Shown piece after piece: positions 17,914 through 27,955 of a DNA stretch of 64,000 nt (its first letter is position 1; the number at the start of each line of letters is the position of its first letter). Source of the stretch: Paramoeba atlantica (taxonomy: Eukaryota; Discosea). The translations under genes and the position numbers were made by a program. Where the stretch lies: contig CDRNVI010000052.1 in assembly GCA_977017575.1 (NCBI GenBank), positions 1 through 64,000 on the forward strand. Direction: 5' to 3'. A model generated the notes under the pieces. That model searched no databases and had not been told where the DNA came from. It saw only the letters and a program-made list of their open reading frames with translations.

Positions 17914-18867
17914 ATGGTATCAGCAGAGTCTCTGTTTCACCAAATCGACTCACAACAATTCATAACCACTCGGCTAGCTGAGATATGCTGGGAGAGATTG
18001 CAGGAGAGTATTGAGGACAAAGTAGCTACGCTCGTCAGCCAGTACGTAAAGAAGCATGCCGTTCCCTCCAACCGTGGGCTTCTTCGAGATATTTACATTG
18101 CACGAGCCACAGATGCTCTGATGTCCTCCATTTGCGATTTCTCGCTGAACAATAGCGCGAAGCAAAATTCTCCATCTGTAAACTCAGCAAACTCCAAAGC
18201 AAATGAGCCGAATCGGCTAAGAGAGTATGTTGTACGAGAGTCGTGCGAACTATTATGTGCGCCTGGGCCATCTGGAATGGAATACTTGCAAAATGAAACT
18301 CAGTTTTCGGAGACCGTCTACAAGGCAATGGAACAGAGCTTACGAGAGTTGCAAAGAAAAGAACAGGAAGACTATCTTAAGCTCTGGACGGAGCTTGATG
18401 AGGTTTCTTCACGTCGAGGGCACGTTCACTCAACGCGCGAAAATGAAAAAGTATCTGAAAGAAGCAAAGCTGTTTACTCAAAGAAAAAATCTCGTCCAGA
18501 TTTGTCGATGAAGAAACGTGTGCTGCAAAAACCAACGTCTATCAAAGAGGAAACGGTGGAAATCTTAAAAAGGGAACATCCTTTATCTCCTCAAAAAGTT
18601 TCAGAAGCGAAGGCACACAAAAATAGAGAAACGGGAAACTCTAGGAACGTGAGTACGAAGAGTGTATCTTCAAAAAGCTCTAGCACTGATGAAAGAGTCG
18701 CTATGAAAGAGGCACAAAGAACTGATGCAGCTGTCCCTACCAAATCGCGTCGCGTTCGCGTGCTTCTCCGAAGCTCACACGAAGCACCATATGAAAGGTC
18801 GCCTCCTGAAAACAAAATTTTTATCAAACGAGGTGTAAAAATAGTTCCTCCTTCAATAGGAAACTAG
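17914..18867 (+). CDS. Hypothetical protein, basic and Ser/Lys-rich C-terminal half
   Basis: 317 residues from the ATG at 17914 (MVSAESLFHQIDSQQF); the longer frame begins with TTG. Residues 1-165 look helical, with a run ending in LRELQRKEQEDYLKLWTELD that may be a coiled coil. Residues 170-290 are Lys/Ser/Thr-rich and probably disordered, ending with a strongly basic segment (TKSRRVRVLLRSS). No family recognised. It sits between the LINE fragment and eS7 in the same direction as its neighbours. Confidence 0.6.
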   Translation: MVSAESLFHQIDSQQFITTRLAEICWERLQESIEDKVATLVSQYVKKHAVPSNRGLLRDIYIARATDALMSSICDFSLNNSAKQNSPSVNSANSKANEPNRLREYVVRESCELLCAPGPSGMEYLQNETQFSETVYKAMEQSLRELQRKEQEDYLKLWTELDEVSSRRGHVHSTRENEKVSERSKAVYSKKKSRPDLSMKKRVLQKPTSIKEETVEILKREHPLSPQKVSEAKAHKNRETGNSRNVSTKSVSSKSSSTDERVAMKEAQRTDAAVPTKSRRVRVLLRSSHEAPYERSPPENKIFIKRGVKIVPPSIGN

Positions 18868-19044
18868 TGTGCGATTTCGGATTGCATTCACCTTTTTTTG
18901 TATTGCACAAACATAATGTATATGCTCTTTTTCCTCATTTTCTCCATTACTTCACCAACGCTTTTCCCTTCCCCATTATCACCCTATTTTGATAAAAACA
19001 AAAACGATAGTTTTCCTTCCCTACCCATTCTACCCCACCACAAC

Positions 19045-19644
19045 ATGTGCATCCTCGCTCACCGCCGCAAACTGCGTAAATCCAGCCGTCGTCAACCCAC
19101 CCACTTGGACGACGAGATCGCAAAAGCCCTCTACGACCTGGAGCTTCACCATCGTAAACTTAAAAACGCCCTCACCCCGCTTCACATCACCGGGGTCAAA
19201 GAGTTCCCCGTGGGGCGCACCCACCGCTGTGTGGTCGTTTACTACCCGCTGCGATTCATGCGAAAGATGCATAAAATCCAGTCCGCACTCATCGCCGAGC
19301 TCGAGAAGAAGTTCAGCGGGAAGCAGTTTGTGCTGCTGGCCTCACGCAAGGTGATCCAGCGCCCCAAGTGTGTGTATAAGGCCCAGGAGGTGCCACGCTC
19401 GCACACGATGACCGCCGTGCACGAGTCGCTGCTCAGTGACCTGGTCTACCCGTTAGATGTGGTCGCCCAGCGTACCCGGCACAGTGTCGACGGGACGAAA
19501 CAGCTGAAGGTGTTTCTCGATGCCAAGGAGAAGGAGAAGGTGGAGAACCGGATCGAGACCTACGCGGCGGTGTACAAAAAATTGACCGGGAAGGATACCG
19601 CGTTCGGGTTTATGACCAACGCTGCGCTGCAGCAGGTGCTGTAG
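19045..19644 (+). CDS. RPS7: 40S ribosomal protein eS7
   Basis: 200 residues, the usual length for eS7. The ATG at 19045 is chosen because MCILAHRRKLRKSSRRQPTH leads directly into the conserved DEIAKALYDLE; the upstream open frame begins with TTG and encodes a non-conserved hydrophobic stretch. Family motifs present: HITGVKEFPVGR, VVVYYPLRFMRKMHKIQ, VLLASRKVIQRP, and the HDSLLSDLVYP-like helix (HESLLSDLVYPLDVVAQRTR) followed by DGTKQLKVFLD. eS7 is a small-subunit protein needed for pre-rRNA processing. Codon third positions are C-rich at the start and G-rich toward the end. Confidence 0.96.
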   Translation: MCILAHRRKLRKSSRRQPTHLDDEIAKALYDLELHHRKLKNALTPLHITGVKEFPVGRTHRCVVVYYPLRFMRKMHKIQSALIAELEKKFSGKQFVLLASRKVIQRPKCVYKAQEVPRSHTMTAVHESLLSDLVYPLDVVAQRTRHSVDGTKQLKVFLDAKEKEKVENRIETYAAVYKKLTGKDTAFGFMTNAALQQVL

Positions 19645-19916
19645 CAAGGTGGCGGTCGTGTATGAATGAGAAAAAAAGAGGAAGAGAGTAGAAAGAGGAT
19701 AAGGTGATGATAAGGAGGAAAAGGAAGTGTGGTGATTTAAGTTAGAAAATAGCTGAACAAAAGTTTTAAATGTGAAATGTAAAAGTCTATCGTAGAAAAT
19801 GATTTCTAAGAAAAAAATGCCGAACCTCATACGCATCATGGTTTTACATCAATTACGGTATTTCCCTGGAAAAAACAATCCTTAGTCGTATTTTTTTGTA
19901 TTCTCATCTCCAAATT

Positions 19917-20291
19917 ATGCCACCTCAACCGTTTCGTTCCTTTGGGGTACCCCCCGGCTATGGCCGAGGAGATCTACTTGGCAACACTAATCCTACAGAA
20001 GGGAACACTAATCTTATGGGAATGCCCAGGAATGCTTTACCCCGCACAAACACTCCCGGCATGGAGGTCACCGGTACGGTGCCTCGATACGATCCCATAG
20101 GATACGGTTCCATCACTGATGCTCCGCCCACATTTACTCCATCGTTTCCTATGGCAGAAGGCAATCCTGTGCCTCGTGAGGAGCAATTTGAGCCAGACAC
20201 ACACAGACGTATCGATACAATTGATCCTCGTCCGCGGGAGGAGAAAGACCCAGATGCCTATCATGATATGTTCCCCACCCCTCCACAATGA
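19917..20291 (+). CDS. PI31-like proline-rich protein (C-terminal domain only)
   Basis: 124 residues from the ATG at 19917. The sequence resembles the C-terminal proline-rich segment of proteasome inhibitor PI31 (PSMF1): GYGRGDLLGNTNP like the family's G.GDLLP, VPRYDPIGYG like RFDPFGP, and PDAYHDMFPTPP like the terminal PPG..DMF. The N-terminal FP domain that dimerises PI31 with Fbxo7 is absent. In PI31 the proline-rich tail alone contacts the 20S proteasome, so this small protein could be a minimal proteasome binder. That role is inferred. Confidence 0.6.
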   Translation: MPPQPFRSFGVPPGYGRGDLLGNTNPTEGNTNLMGMPRNALPRTNTPGMEVTGTVPRYDPIGYGSITDAPPTFTPSFPMAEGNPVPREEQFEPDTHRRIDTIDPRPREEKDPDAYHDMFPTPPQ

Positions 20292-21017
20292 CCTGAATAG
20301 TTGTGGGTCGTTAAATAAAATGAGAAAACAGAGTCATTGATGTCAGTCATGCCGTCTAGCTAAGCAAAATTCGTGATTTCGAAAAAAGGTCCATAGAATT
20401 AGTCTTCGCATACATGAACGGCGATTTGTTCTCTTATGTAAATGTGTTCATAGGATTTCGAGTGAATTTACTTTGTCCTTTGTCCTTCAATCTCGTTTTA
20501 GTTGTACAGAGTTGTAGGTGCCATAGTCCGTATACGAATTTCTTTTGAAGTTTTTCGTGTGGTCGATATCTTGGATAGGTAGATAATCTACCTACGTGTA
20601 GCTTGTTTTGGTTGACGGTTTTATGCAGTCTCATCGATGAGGGTGTGATCTTGTGTGATTTTACGGGTCAAAAGTGTCCCTTAATTAAATGTCCCGTAAT
20701 TGATTTGTCCTGTGATTTAATCCCACACTGTACATGATGAAACATTGCTTGTACGAGAGCTAATCCTTGAGATATAGCTACCATGATCTCCAAACGATTT
20801 CGATTCTGCAATGCTGAATATACAATGTACATGTATGCCTCGATACTGAATTTTGAAAGTGAAAATTCGTGTATTTACAGGGTATACAAGGTTTACATTG
20901 TTTTGCGCAAGAATATTTGGACCGTTTTATTCCCTACGAATTGTCATCTTGCGTTTAAATAGCAAGTAATCAGTAGCATTTCTTACCGCTTTTTCTCTTC
21001 TCTTTTTTTTCTTACAC
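20292..21017. other. Intergenic region, 726 bp
   Basis: AT-rich; no convincing coding sequence in either direction. Short tri-fold similarity GTCCCTTAATTAAATGTCCCGTAATTGATTTGTCC near 20680-20715 is noted but is not a clear repeat. The last 40 bases before the ATP synthase c start are almost pure pyrimidine (20980-21015) after an AG at 20977-20978. Confidence 0.5.
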
Positions 21018-21389
21018 ATGCTTCGTCGAGTACTTACTCCGGGATCTGCACATCGCTACGCGGGATCCTCATTGAAACCAGTACAGGCAGTAGGACTTCC
21101 ATTGTCCTTGGCGGTTTCGAATCCTCTACATCAACAATCTCTTCGCGCGGCTTCGACCGTGACAGTCTCTATTCAAGGATTGCACTACATCGGCACTGGG
21201 CTTGCGGCGATTGCTCTGGCGGGCGTTGGTCTGGGAATTGGGACCATTTTTGGCAACCTTTTGGTGGCATGTGCCCGACAGCCCAACATGGCAAAGGCTC
21301 TGTTCAATTATGCGATTTTGGGATTCGCTCTCACCGAGGCCATTGGACTTTTTGCGCTCATGTTGGCCTTTTTGATGTTGTTCTCTTAG
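21018..21389 (+). CDS. ATP9: Mitochondrial ATP synthase F0 subunit c
   Basis: 123 residues: a mitochondrial presequence of about 45-50 residues ([16 protein letters not shown]...) followed by the c subunit hairpin. The first helix has [21 protein letters not shown] with the Gly-Ala pattern used for ring packing. The loop has ARQPN, the universal RQP motif. The second helix holds the proton-carrying Glu in [17 protein letters not shown]. Nuclear location of the gene fits kinetoplastids, whose maxicircle lacks it. The start is preceded by a long T/C tract. Confidence 0.97.
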   Translation: MLRRVLTPGSAHRYAGSSLKPVQAVGLPLSLAVSNPLHQQSLRAASTVTVSIQGLHYIGTGLAAIALAGVGLGIGTIFGNLLVACARQPNMAKALFNYAILGFALTEAIGLFALMLAFLMLFS

Positions 21390-21824
21390 GAGGCTCAAGA
21401 TGTCACGATATGAAAAAAGAACCAATGACACATAAAGATGAAATAAAAAAAACTTATTTTTTACGGGTAGGTATTATTTCTTTAAAGTACTATTAGATTG
21501 TGAGTATACTCGAATGTGTGCCATGATAATTTTGATATGGAAGAATGATTAGCAAAATTTGTAGAAATACATATTGCACACATTTTTCAAGAATCATGTA
21601 TTTACGTTCGTGATCCGAAACCATATTTTTTTACAGCTGACTGCAAAAGCGTTTTACGTTGAACCAAATACTAATAGCTTCAGCAAAATTTCTGTGTTAC
21701 ACTGAAGTGACGTGCCTTATGTAGATAATTTATTTGAAAAAGTTATTTACATGTTACACGCATGTGATATGGAAAACGGATAGAACTTCGCTTGGAGCTT
21801 TTAGAAGTAAACATTTTACCCCAT

Positions 21825-21840
21825 GTTTGTCTTTTTCTAG
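21825..21840 (+). promoter_or_regulatory. Probable trans-splice acceptor for LEO1
   Basis: A pyrimidine tract ending TTTTTCTAG at 21840 lies six bases before the first ATG (21847). There is no upstream exon, so it fits a spliced-leader acceptor. Confidence 0.6.
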
Positions 21841-21846
21841 GTCTTC

Positions 21847-23577
21847 ATGTCAGATCTTTCGGTACCTGCCTCTTCTCCTGCATCACCATTTGATTCCGAA
21901 GATGAAAATGCTTCGAGTAGAAAGGAACACGGATTACAGCACGAGTCTTTATCCAACGGCATGCAAGATGAGGTCAGGTCAGATTCAGTTGATGTACAGC
22001 GTGGAACATCTACCAATGAACCAGGTAAGGCCACTGTGTCGCACGAATCAGGACGATCTGAAATATCATTCTTGGAAGTTGAATCGATGCAGTGCTCCTC
22101 TGTTTACACTATGATGCAACGAAATGGGGAAGCGGTACAAGAGTTGGAGGAAGATCTCTTAACTGAATGTGAAAGCTTTTCTTCGGAAATGGACCCGGAT
22201 GTAGTAGAAAATGTGGAGGAATCTCAAAATAGCGATAAGGCACCTAAGGAGCGGCGAACGCTATCGGAATTGGAGGCACCTCCCTCGGACTCCGAGGAAA
22301 TTGACAAGGACCAGTTCTCAGAAGACATTTTTCAAGAATGTTTCGGAATACGCTTTCAAGATTTGGCTGTAGATCCTGAGAATGAGCAAATTGCAAACTC
22401 GAAACAGTACATTGCAGCGCTACAAGCCATGCGCGATATCTTTGGAGACGACGACGGACTGGAACAAGCATTGGCACTTGAGAGAACGGCATCAGGAGAT
22501 GGTATGGAGAAGCAATCGTTGCGGTCCGTGGTGGAGGCTGCAAGGGCGCAGCAAAGCAAGGAAGAGTTTGCTGAGATTTTTGGCGCGGGCTACTCCTATG
22601 ATCCCTCTCTTGATGCTTACTACGGTATGAAACCGCTACTCCTCAGACGTGAGACAGCCCGTGCGCCACCTTGTCCTACAGGCAAAGTTGCCGTGGTTCG
22701 ACTTCCCTCCACTTACCCCCACCGGCACATTCTACATCTAAGCGCTAATCGATACGTTCCCTCTGAGGAGACTCTTTGGAAAAGTAATTTTCGAAATGTC
22801 TACACCCCAGAGAACATCATACGCTGCGCGCGCAAAGAAAACCGTGTACTCAGCAACGCCCGTTATGTGACCTGGGACAACGGTGACGTGACGCTCCACA
22901 TTGGTCGTGAGACTCACCTACTGCGTCGTAAAACACGTCAGGAGGATCCTCACCTCCTTATGACCCGAGCACAGTTTTCTACACCCAGCGAAAGGCTCGA
23001 TAAAGGAGAGATCTCCTCTCAAGATCCCTCCTCTCATCTGTTACGTGGAGGTCTTAGCCTCTCGGGTGTACAGAACCCGATCTCAGTAGAGTATTCTCAT
23101 GGCACGTCCTCATATTCGGGTGTGGCCTGTGTTCTCGCACATGAAGCTCGACAACGGAGCCATAAAATGCCTGCCTTAGTTCGTCCAACTATTCCTCCAG
23201 AGCAGCGCCCTGCCGTGGATGAACGCCCGAGACGTCCTCCTCGTCCCAACACGCTCGTCCCTGCAGGAATTGCGGAGATTGTGGATCCGTTGCAGGAGAT
23301 GGTCAGTGAGAGCATCTATGAGGAAGGGTTGCGTGAGCAGCGACACAGTAATGTAGAAAATGATGAGGAAATCTCTCCTATCTTACGTAATCGTCTGCGA
23401 GAAGCGCTGAAACAAATTACCGTTGTGATGGAGAGCGTTGGGGTCGCGGAGCGAACTCAGTTGGAAATTTACTGTGCTCCTCTTTATCAAATTTTGGAAA
23501 ATAGTGAGGCAACTTCTCATGTGCTTCGTAAAGGGCTTCAATCTTGCGAGGAAATTTCTTCACTGTATCACTTGTGA
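21847..23577 (+). CDS. LEO1: LEO1, PAF1-complex subunit
   Basis: 576 residues. Leo1 is a subunit of the PAF1 elongation complex on RNA polymerase II. The first 250 residues are acidic and Ser-rich, as in other Leo1 proteins. The core spans about 275-400: VAVVRLPSTYPHRHILHLS, then YTPENIIRCARKENR, then the signature SNARYVTWDNGDVTLHIGRE (about 335-354), and a THLLRRKTRQEDPHLL strand. The C-terminal third is basic and low-complexity with a final helical segment. The acceptor AG lies six bases before the ATG, so this start is well supported. Confidence 0.85.
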   Translation: MSDLSVPASSPASPFDSEDENASSRKEHGLQHESLSNGMQDEVRSDSVDVQRGTSTNEPGKATVSHESGRSEISFLEVESMQCSSVYTMMQRNGEAVQELEEDLLTECESFSSEMDPDVVENVEESQNSDKAPKERRTLSELEAPPSDSEEIDKDQFSEDIFQECFGIRFQDLAVDPENEQIANSKQYIAALQAMRDIFGDDDGLEQALALERTASGDGMEKQSLRSVVEAARAQQSKEEFAEIFGAGYSYDPSLDAYYGMKPLLLRRETARAPPCPTGKVAVVRLPSTYPHRHILHLSANRYVPSEETLWKSNFRNVYTPENIIRCARKENRVLSNARYVTWDNGDVTLHIGRETHLLRRKTRQEDPHLLMTRAQFSTPSERLDKGEISSQDPSSHLLRGGLSLSGVQNPISVEYSHGTSSYSGVACVLAHEARQRSHKMPALVRPTIPPEQRPAVDERPRRPPRPNTLVPAGIAEIVDPLQEMVSESIYEEGLREQRHSNVENDEEISPILRNRLREALKQITVVMESVGVAERTQLEIYCAPLYQILENSEATSHVLRKGLQSCEEISSLYHL

Positions 23578-24042
23578 TGGTTGTGTTGGCTGTCAATGCT
23601 TCATTTTAGTCATACATTTTTCTGGATTCAATACATAGCAGAGCATCCCGTGTGCAAGTTAAATACTCGACGATTTTTTACATATCTAATATCAGTACAC
23701 TGGCGGCATATCCGTACACTGGTGTTCGAAATGAAGATATGATCAAATGCGTGATTATCTTTCGCATCTTGCTTTGCGGTGAAAGTTTTCAGGAAGCGTT
23801 CTACCAACGGATTGTTAGTACTCACTTTATTAGGCAGCAAAGATTTCTTGAGCTGTGAACATGCCTCAGAAGATGTGTGATCAAGACAGCTTGAAGACCA
23901 ACAGTTTACTTTTACTAACGTAAATTTTGAAAAAATTAAATACAATCTAAAGTGTTTGGGATTCATGTGATTCAGTCTGTGATTTTATCTACTTTGAAAC
24001 GGCTCTCAAAGTTCACTAAAATTCCTTTCCTTTTCTATTGAC
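23578..24042. other. Intergenic region
   Basis: AT-rich, 465 bp. A 112-codon minus-strand open frame (23628-23966) has no recognisable motif and is not called. The last 30 bases before the next ATG are T-rich. Confidence 0.45.
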
Positions 24043-24570
24043 ATGATTCGCAATCCTCCGGAAGGGTACAGTCGTCATTTTTGGATGGGTCCATACCGCT
24101 CCCAGGCCGTGTTGCAGCCCGACTGCTTTCTACGAGAGCCGCTTGCGCAACGCCATCGATCGCGTCAGCAGCGAAGGCAAAACACACAACGCCTGCAGCA
24201 ATTCGTTCACAAAACACGATTTCAAAACCTTAGTTTGGACGACGCAGCTACTTTGGTGAACAGTGCCGTACGAGGCCATCGTGCTCGACAGTCGAATGCG
24301 GTAATTTCATGGCTGAACGGTTCTCTTGTACCGTTAGAAGACATCCGTTCTCATAACGAGACCACACATGAAAAGCTAAGTGAGCTACTCCGAAGTCAAG
24401 GCCTTGATCCCACGGAAGCACTTGTGGCACCTCTTTCGGAAGTGCCCCTTCCCGGTTGCACGGATGAGGAAATCACTGCTTACAACGATGAGGCTTTGGC
24501 ATGTGCAAAGCAAATCGCTGCAAAGTATGGGCCCATTCGAGAGATCCTTTTTATCACTGGTACAGAATAA
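24043..24570 (+). CDS. Hypothetical protein, 175 aa
   Basis: Begins MIRNPPEGYSRHFWMGPYRS, followed by a very basic Gln/Arg-rich stretch (QRHRSRQQRRQNTQRLQQF) and a helical C-terminal half. The short aromatic N-terminus and basic middle resemble small mitochondrial ribosomal or complex-assembly proteins, but no family is recognised. The first ATG follows a T/C-rich tract with an AG upstream at about 24014. Composition and codon use look coding. Confidence 0.6.
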   Translation: MIRNPPEGYSRHFWMGPYRSQAVLQPDCFLREPLAQRHRSRQQRRQNTQRLQQFVHKTRFQNLSLDDAATLVNSAVRGHRARQSNAVISWLNGSLVPLEDIRSHNETTHEKLSELLRSQGLDPTEALVAPLSEVPLPGCTDEEITAYNDEALACAKQIAAKYGPIREILFITGTE

Positions 24571-25202
24571 AAAATATTTGAGCCTTTATTTTTCTGTAAT
24601 GGTGTTTTCCTATCCCCTATGAGTTACCTTTTACTATGCAGCGTAGAATACTTTTACAAGTATTACAACTTGAAGTGTGTGTCTATTCTATGGAACAAGA
24701 AAATTAATCTATAGGGCCTATTTTTCGTAACCATGTTGTTAGAACGTTGTTGATGCTCCAAGGTGGTAGTCCTTGTCAGAACAGCTAGTCATATTTTCGA
24801 TAACACATTTAGATTCATTATACAGGCGTCTTTTTTTAGAAATCCTATATTCATTGTATTTAATCAACAATCAAACTGTCCTATTCGTAGAAGCGAACAC
24901 CTATACCCTAGTTCGTTAAAACTCGAAACCCTCGTTAGATGATTCTTCAAAAAAAGAATCCGATACGGGTCAATCTCTACATTCCGAGCATTACCCCAGA
25001 ACACACACACAACCTCCTCTATACACACATTCCATCCAAGTCCAAGCCAAACTTTTCTACCCTTCCCCCCTCTGCTCTTTCTTCACACCCCCCCATGTTC
25101 CCCCCCTTCCACCCCTAACCCCCCCTCCACCCCCTACCCTTCCCCTCACAGCCTCCCCCCCTCCCTCCCATCCCCTACCCTTCCCCCCTCCCCATCCCCC
25201 CC
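24571..25202. other. Intergenic region, 632 bp
   Basis: The first 370 bp are AT-rich with no feature seen. From about 25060 the sequence is almost pure C/T up to the helicase start, the same compositional style as the 5' part of that gene. Confidence 0.5.
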
Positions 25203-26582
25203 ATGTCCCTCCCCCTCCCCCCCCTCCCCCTCCGCTCCATGACCCGTCACGCCCTCACCGGCACCCCGCCCCCCACCCGCTCCACCCTCCTCTCCACGGT
25301 CACCAACAAAATGGACCAAGCCGCCCACCTCCTCCCCACCACCCTCTCCCTCCACACCCCCCTCCTCCCCGGCCCCCCCCGTCGCACCGCCTTCGTCCGC
25401 ACCCCCACCACCGAGCTCGGTCTCTCCCCCTCCATCGTCTCCTGGCTCTCCGCCCATGGCATCCACGCCTTCACCCCCACCCAGGCCGCGGTCCTCGGGG
25501 CCATGCTCCGGGGGACCAGCGTGGTGGCCCAGGCGGAGACGGCCTCGGGGAAGTCCCTCGCGGCGGCGCTCGGGGCCGCGCACCGGCTCCTCCACGGGCT
25601 CGTCGCGGCGTCCCGCGTGCACACCGTCGTGGTGGTCCCCAGCGAGGGGGTGGGGCGGCAGTACGTGCGGTGGGTGTCCGCGGTCGCGGGGGGGTCGCGG
25701 CACGTGGTGGGGTGGGTGGGGGAGGGGGAGGGGGGGAGGGGGGTGGAGGAGAGGCTGATGGGGTTACGGGGGGTGGCCCCGCATGTGCTGGTGGGGACGG
25801 TGGGGGGGGTTGCGATGGTGCGGAAGTATGCGCCGGAGTTGTGGGGGGTGAAACTGCGAAAGGTGGTGGATACGTTGGTGGTGGATGAGGTGGATGCGGT
25901 GTTGGCACAGGATGGGGGGGTGGAGCTGGTGGAGAGGTTGTATCGGAGACAACGGGATGAGATTCCGGCGCAGCTGGTGGCGTTGTCCGCGACGATGGAT
26001 ACCCGGACGCGACGACAGGTGAATCGGTGGGTGCGGGATGAGAGTAATGTGTTGCGGGTGTGTAGCTCCGCGATGGAGCATGCCCTGCCGGAGAATTTGT
26101 CGTATTTTTTGTACTGTGACCCGACACGGCGTGGGGCCGCGCTGCTCGCCAATGTGCTGTTGTACAGTCAATATGTGAAGGAGGGGGGGTTTCGTCCGTT
26201 GGTGTGTGTTCCCACGTCCGAGCACAAGGCGGAGTTGCGGCAGACAATGCAGGAAATAGTCCGTCCGAAACTACAGTCCACGTCTTGTGTGCCCAAGGAC
26301 GATTCCTGTGGCTTTCTCCAGACCTCCCCGATTGAAATTTCTTCAAAGATACTGGTGTCGGATTTCGAGGAGACGCGCGGGTTAAACTATGAGGGCATCT
26401 CGGATGTTATTATTTACGGAGGCGTTCCCTCACCCGCGCAGTTTGTGCACTTAGCGGGATGTGCTGCGCGCAACGGGGGCAAGGGGGAAGTGAGTCTAAT
26501 TTTTTCCCCATACGACTCGAGGAGTGTGCAACGTCTTTGTAGTGTTTATGATATTCCGTACAAATTATCAGTTTGTAGATGA
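25203..26582 (+). CDS. Divergent DEAD-box RNA helicase
   Basis: About 459 residues. The helicase core is recognisable: a Q-motif-like HGIHAFTPTQAAVLGAML, motif I QAETASGKS (about 110-118), motif Ia-like VVVVPSEGVGRQYVRW, motif II LVVDEVDAV (DEVD in place of DEAD), motif III ALSATMD, and a second RecA domain with PLVCVPTSEHKAEL. Motif V is weak (VSDFEETRGLNYEGI). Motif VI, normally HRIGRTGR, reads HLAGCAARNGG, so arginine-finger residues are missing or moved. The protein may therefore be a weak or non-catalytic ATPase. A start at 25239 (MTRHALTG) is also possible and could give a mitochondrial leader. Third positions change from C- to G-rich at about 25480. Confidence 0.75.
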   Translation: MSLPLPPLPLRSMTRHALTGTPPPTRSTLLSTVTNKMDQAAHLLPTTLSLHTPLLPGPPRRTAFVRTPTTELGLSPSIVSWLSAHGIHAFTPTQAAVLGAMLRGTSVVAQAETASGKSLAAALGAAHRLLHGLVAASRVHTVVVVPSEGVGRQYVRWVSAVAGGSRHVVGWVGEGEGGRGVEERLMGLRGVAPHVLVGTVGGVAMVRKYAPELWGVKLRKVVDTLVVDEVDAVLAQDGGVELVERLYRRQRDEIPAQLVALSATMDTRTRRQVNRWVRDESNVLRVCSSAMEHALPENLSYFLYCDPTRRGAALLANVLLYSQYVKEGGFRPLVCVPTSEHKAELRQTMQEIVRPKLQSTSCVPKDDSCGFLQTSPIEISSKILVSDFEETRGLNYEGISDVIIYGGVPSPAQFVHLAGCAARNGGKGEVSLIFSPYDSRSVQRLCSVYDIPYKLSVCR

Positions 26583-27335
26583 AGATTTGCTTAAGTGTGT
26601 GATCTCTTAGGGAAATTATTTACCTAAGAGATCATTTCAAATGATAACACTTGAAATATGGAATCCAACGCTTTAAATACGGTAAAGCGCATACGTACAG
26701 CCTTGCATGAACAGCGAAGAATGACAAAGATGTCCCGCAAATCCCACGAACCCGAAAAACATGCGGGAGGTGTGTTCTAGAGAGACTCGAAATTAGTCCA
26801 TCTTAAGGAGTTTTGACGTTGAAAAAGTGAAAATACCAGTGGAGTCTTCGTTTCCACTACATATTCGCTTTGCTGAATGTCACCAGCGTGTATTCGCTTT
26901 GCTGAACTTCACCAGCGATGGGTATGGAATCATACAGCGCGCATGCAAATCCTTTTCCTGAAGTCTTTACTATTCCTGGTGCTTTTTCACTCTTAAACAG
27001 CTCATGAGTAATATTGAGAAAATCGTTTTGTACTTGAGAGTGCAAGATTATAGCCCATCGGGAGTACTCTAAGGCGAAATACGTATTCCCCAATTCGTAC
27101 GCAACATGCAAGAGCTGTTAGAGAAAGCATATGCTGTCATTTTGTAACATTTTCTCTATTTCTGCATTCTGTTTATTACACTGTAGCTACGATTGGTTGC
27201 TGTACAAACTGCAGTTTGCATACTTTATGGGTTTTTAACATCAATTTTGAAGAATAAATTCTCCCAGTGTTTATGGCATATGCTTCTTTGCGTATCACAC
27301 ATTCGTAAGCTTCGATTTTCTTTAGCAACTCGATC
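26583..27335. other. Intergenic region, 753 bp, with a 29-bp tandem repeat
   Basis: A unit beginning TATTCGCTTTGCTGAATG occurs twice in tandem (26862-26890 and 26891-26919). An imperfect palindrome lies at 26608-26640 (CTCTTAGGGAAATTATTTAC / CCTAAGAGATC). A minus-strand open frame at 26857-27111 covers the repeat and is not recognised. Confidence 0.5.
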
Positions 27336-27677
27336 ATGTGTATCAATCCAGTAGAATTTTGCACAACGGAAAAGCACTTCGATGCCGAAGAGAAGCAAAC
27401 GGAAAGAGAAGTGCCTCCAAATGTTTTCTTTGATTTAAATTTAGAAAATGATTCAGCAAGCGAAACACTTTCTGTGATCAATCAGCAGCCCAGAAGTGGT
27501 CTCACTTTAGAAAGGATTTGTAGCATGCATGTAAACGCTTTGAAATATCAAGACGTTGGAGAACGACATCTTTTTCATATCGGTTTGCGAGATGCAAAGA
27601 CACAAATGCTGCTTGAAGAAACCACTGATATACTACACTGGCTGCAATACTTTTGCCTCGAAAACATTGAAGCTTGA
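27336..27677 (+). CDS. Small hypothetical protein, 113 aa
   Basis: Acidic protein with ERICSMHVNALKYQDVG and TDILHWLQYFCLENIE helices near the C-terminus. No family recognised. It has an ATG start and is flanked on both sides by genes in the same direction. It may be a fast-evolving real gene; support is only the open frame and its moderate coding composition. Confidence 0.4.
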   Translation: MCINPVEFCTTEKHFDAEEKQTEREVPPNVFFDLNLENDSASETLSVINQQPRSGLTLERICSMHVNALKYQDVGERHLFHIGLRDAKTQMLLEETTDILHWLQYFCLENIEA

Positions 27678-27923
27678 ATATGCAAGTTTTCTTTTCTTTG
27701 CTGTTTTAACTCATGGAGCGGATAGAAATTTACATTAAAAAAATATTTTTTTTCTTTCTTGCTGTGTTTTTCCTTGCTTTCATTTAGTAAGTTCTTGTTA
27801 TTGTGAACAAGTTACTGATTTTGTCGGTGGTAAGAAACTGAGTGAGATACAAACTGAGATAGGAAAATTGAAGTAAGATTAATTAAAAAAGGAGAGTCAC
27901 GTTTTTTATCCTATAAATTTTCA

Positions 27924-27937
27924 TACATATTTTTTAG
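27924..27937 (+). promoter_or_regulatory. Probable trans-splice acceptor for eIF2-beta
   Basis: ACATATTTTTTAG ends at 27937, 18 bases before the first ATG at 27956. Confidence 0.55.
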
Positions 27938-27955
27938 CTCATACGCCTACCCATC

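Noticed and set aside
18898-19044. Hydrophobic N-terminal extension of eS7
   Set aside because: Begins with TTG and is not part of the conserved protein; it is the pyrimidine-rich leader read as codons.
23628-23966. 112-codon minus-strand open frame
   Set aside because: No motif, no ATG context, antisense to the unidirectional gene array; likely chance in AT-rich DNA.
26857-27111. 84-codon minus-strand open frame
   Set aside because: Lies over a tandem repeat and no family is recognised; kept as possible debris only.
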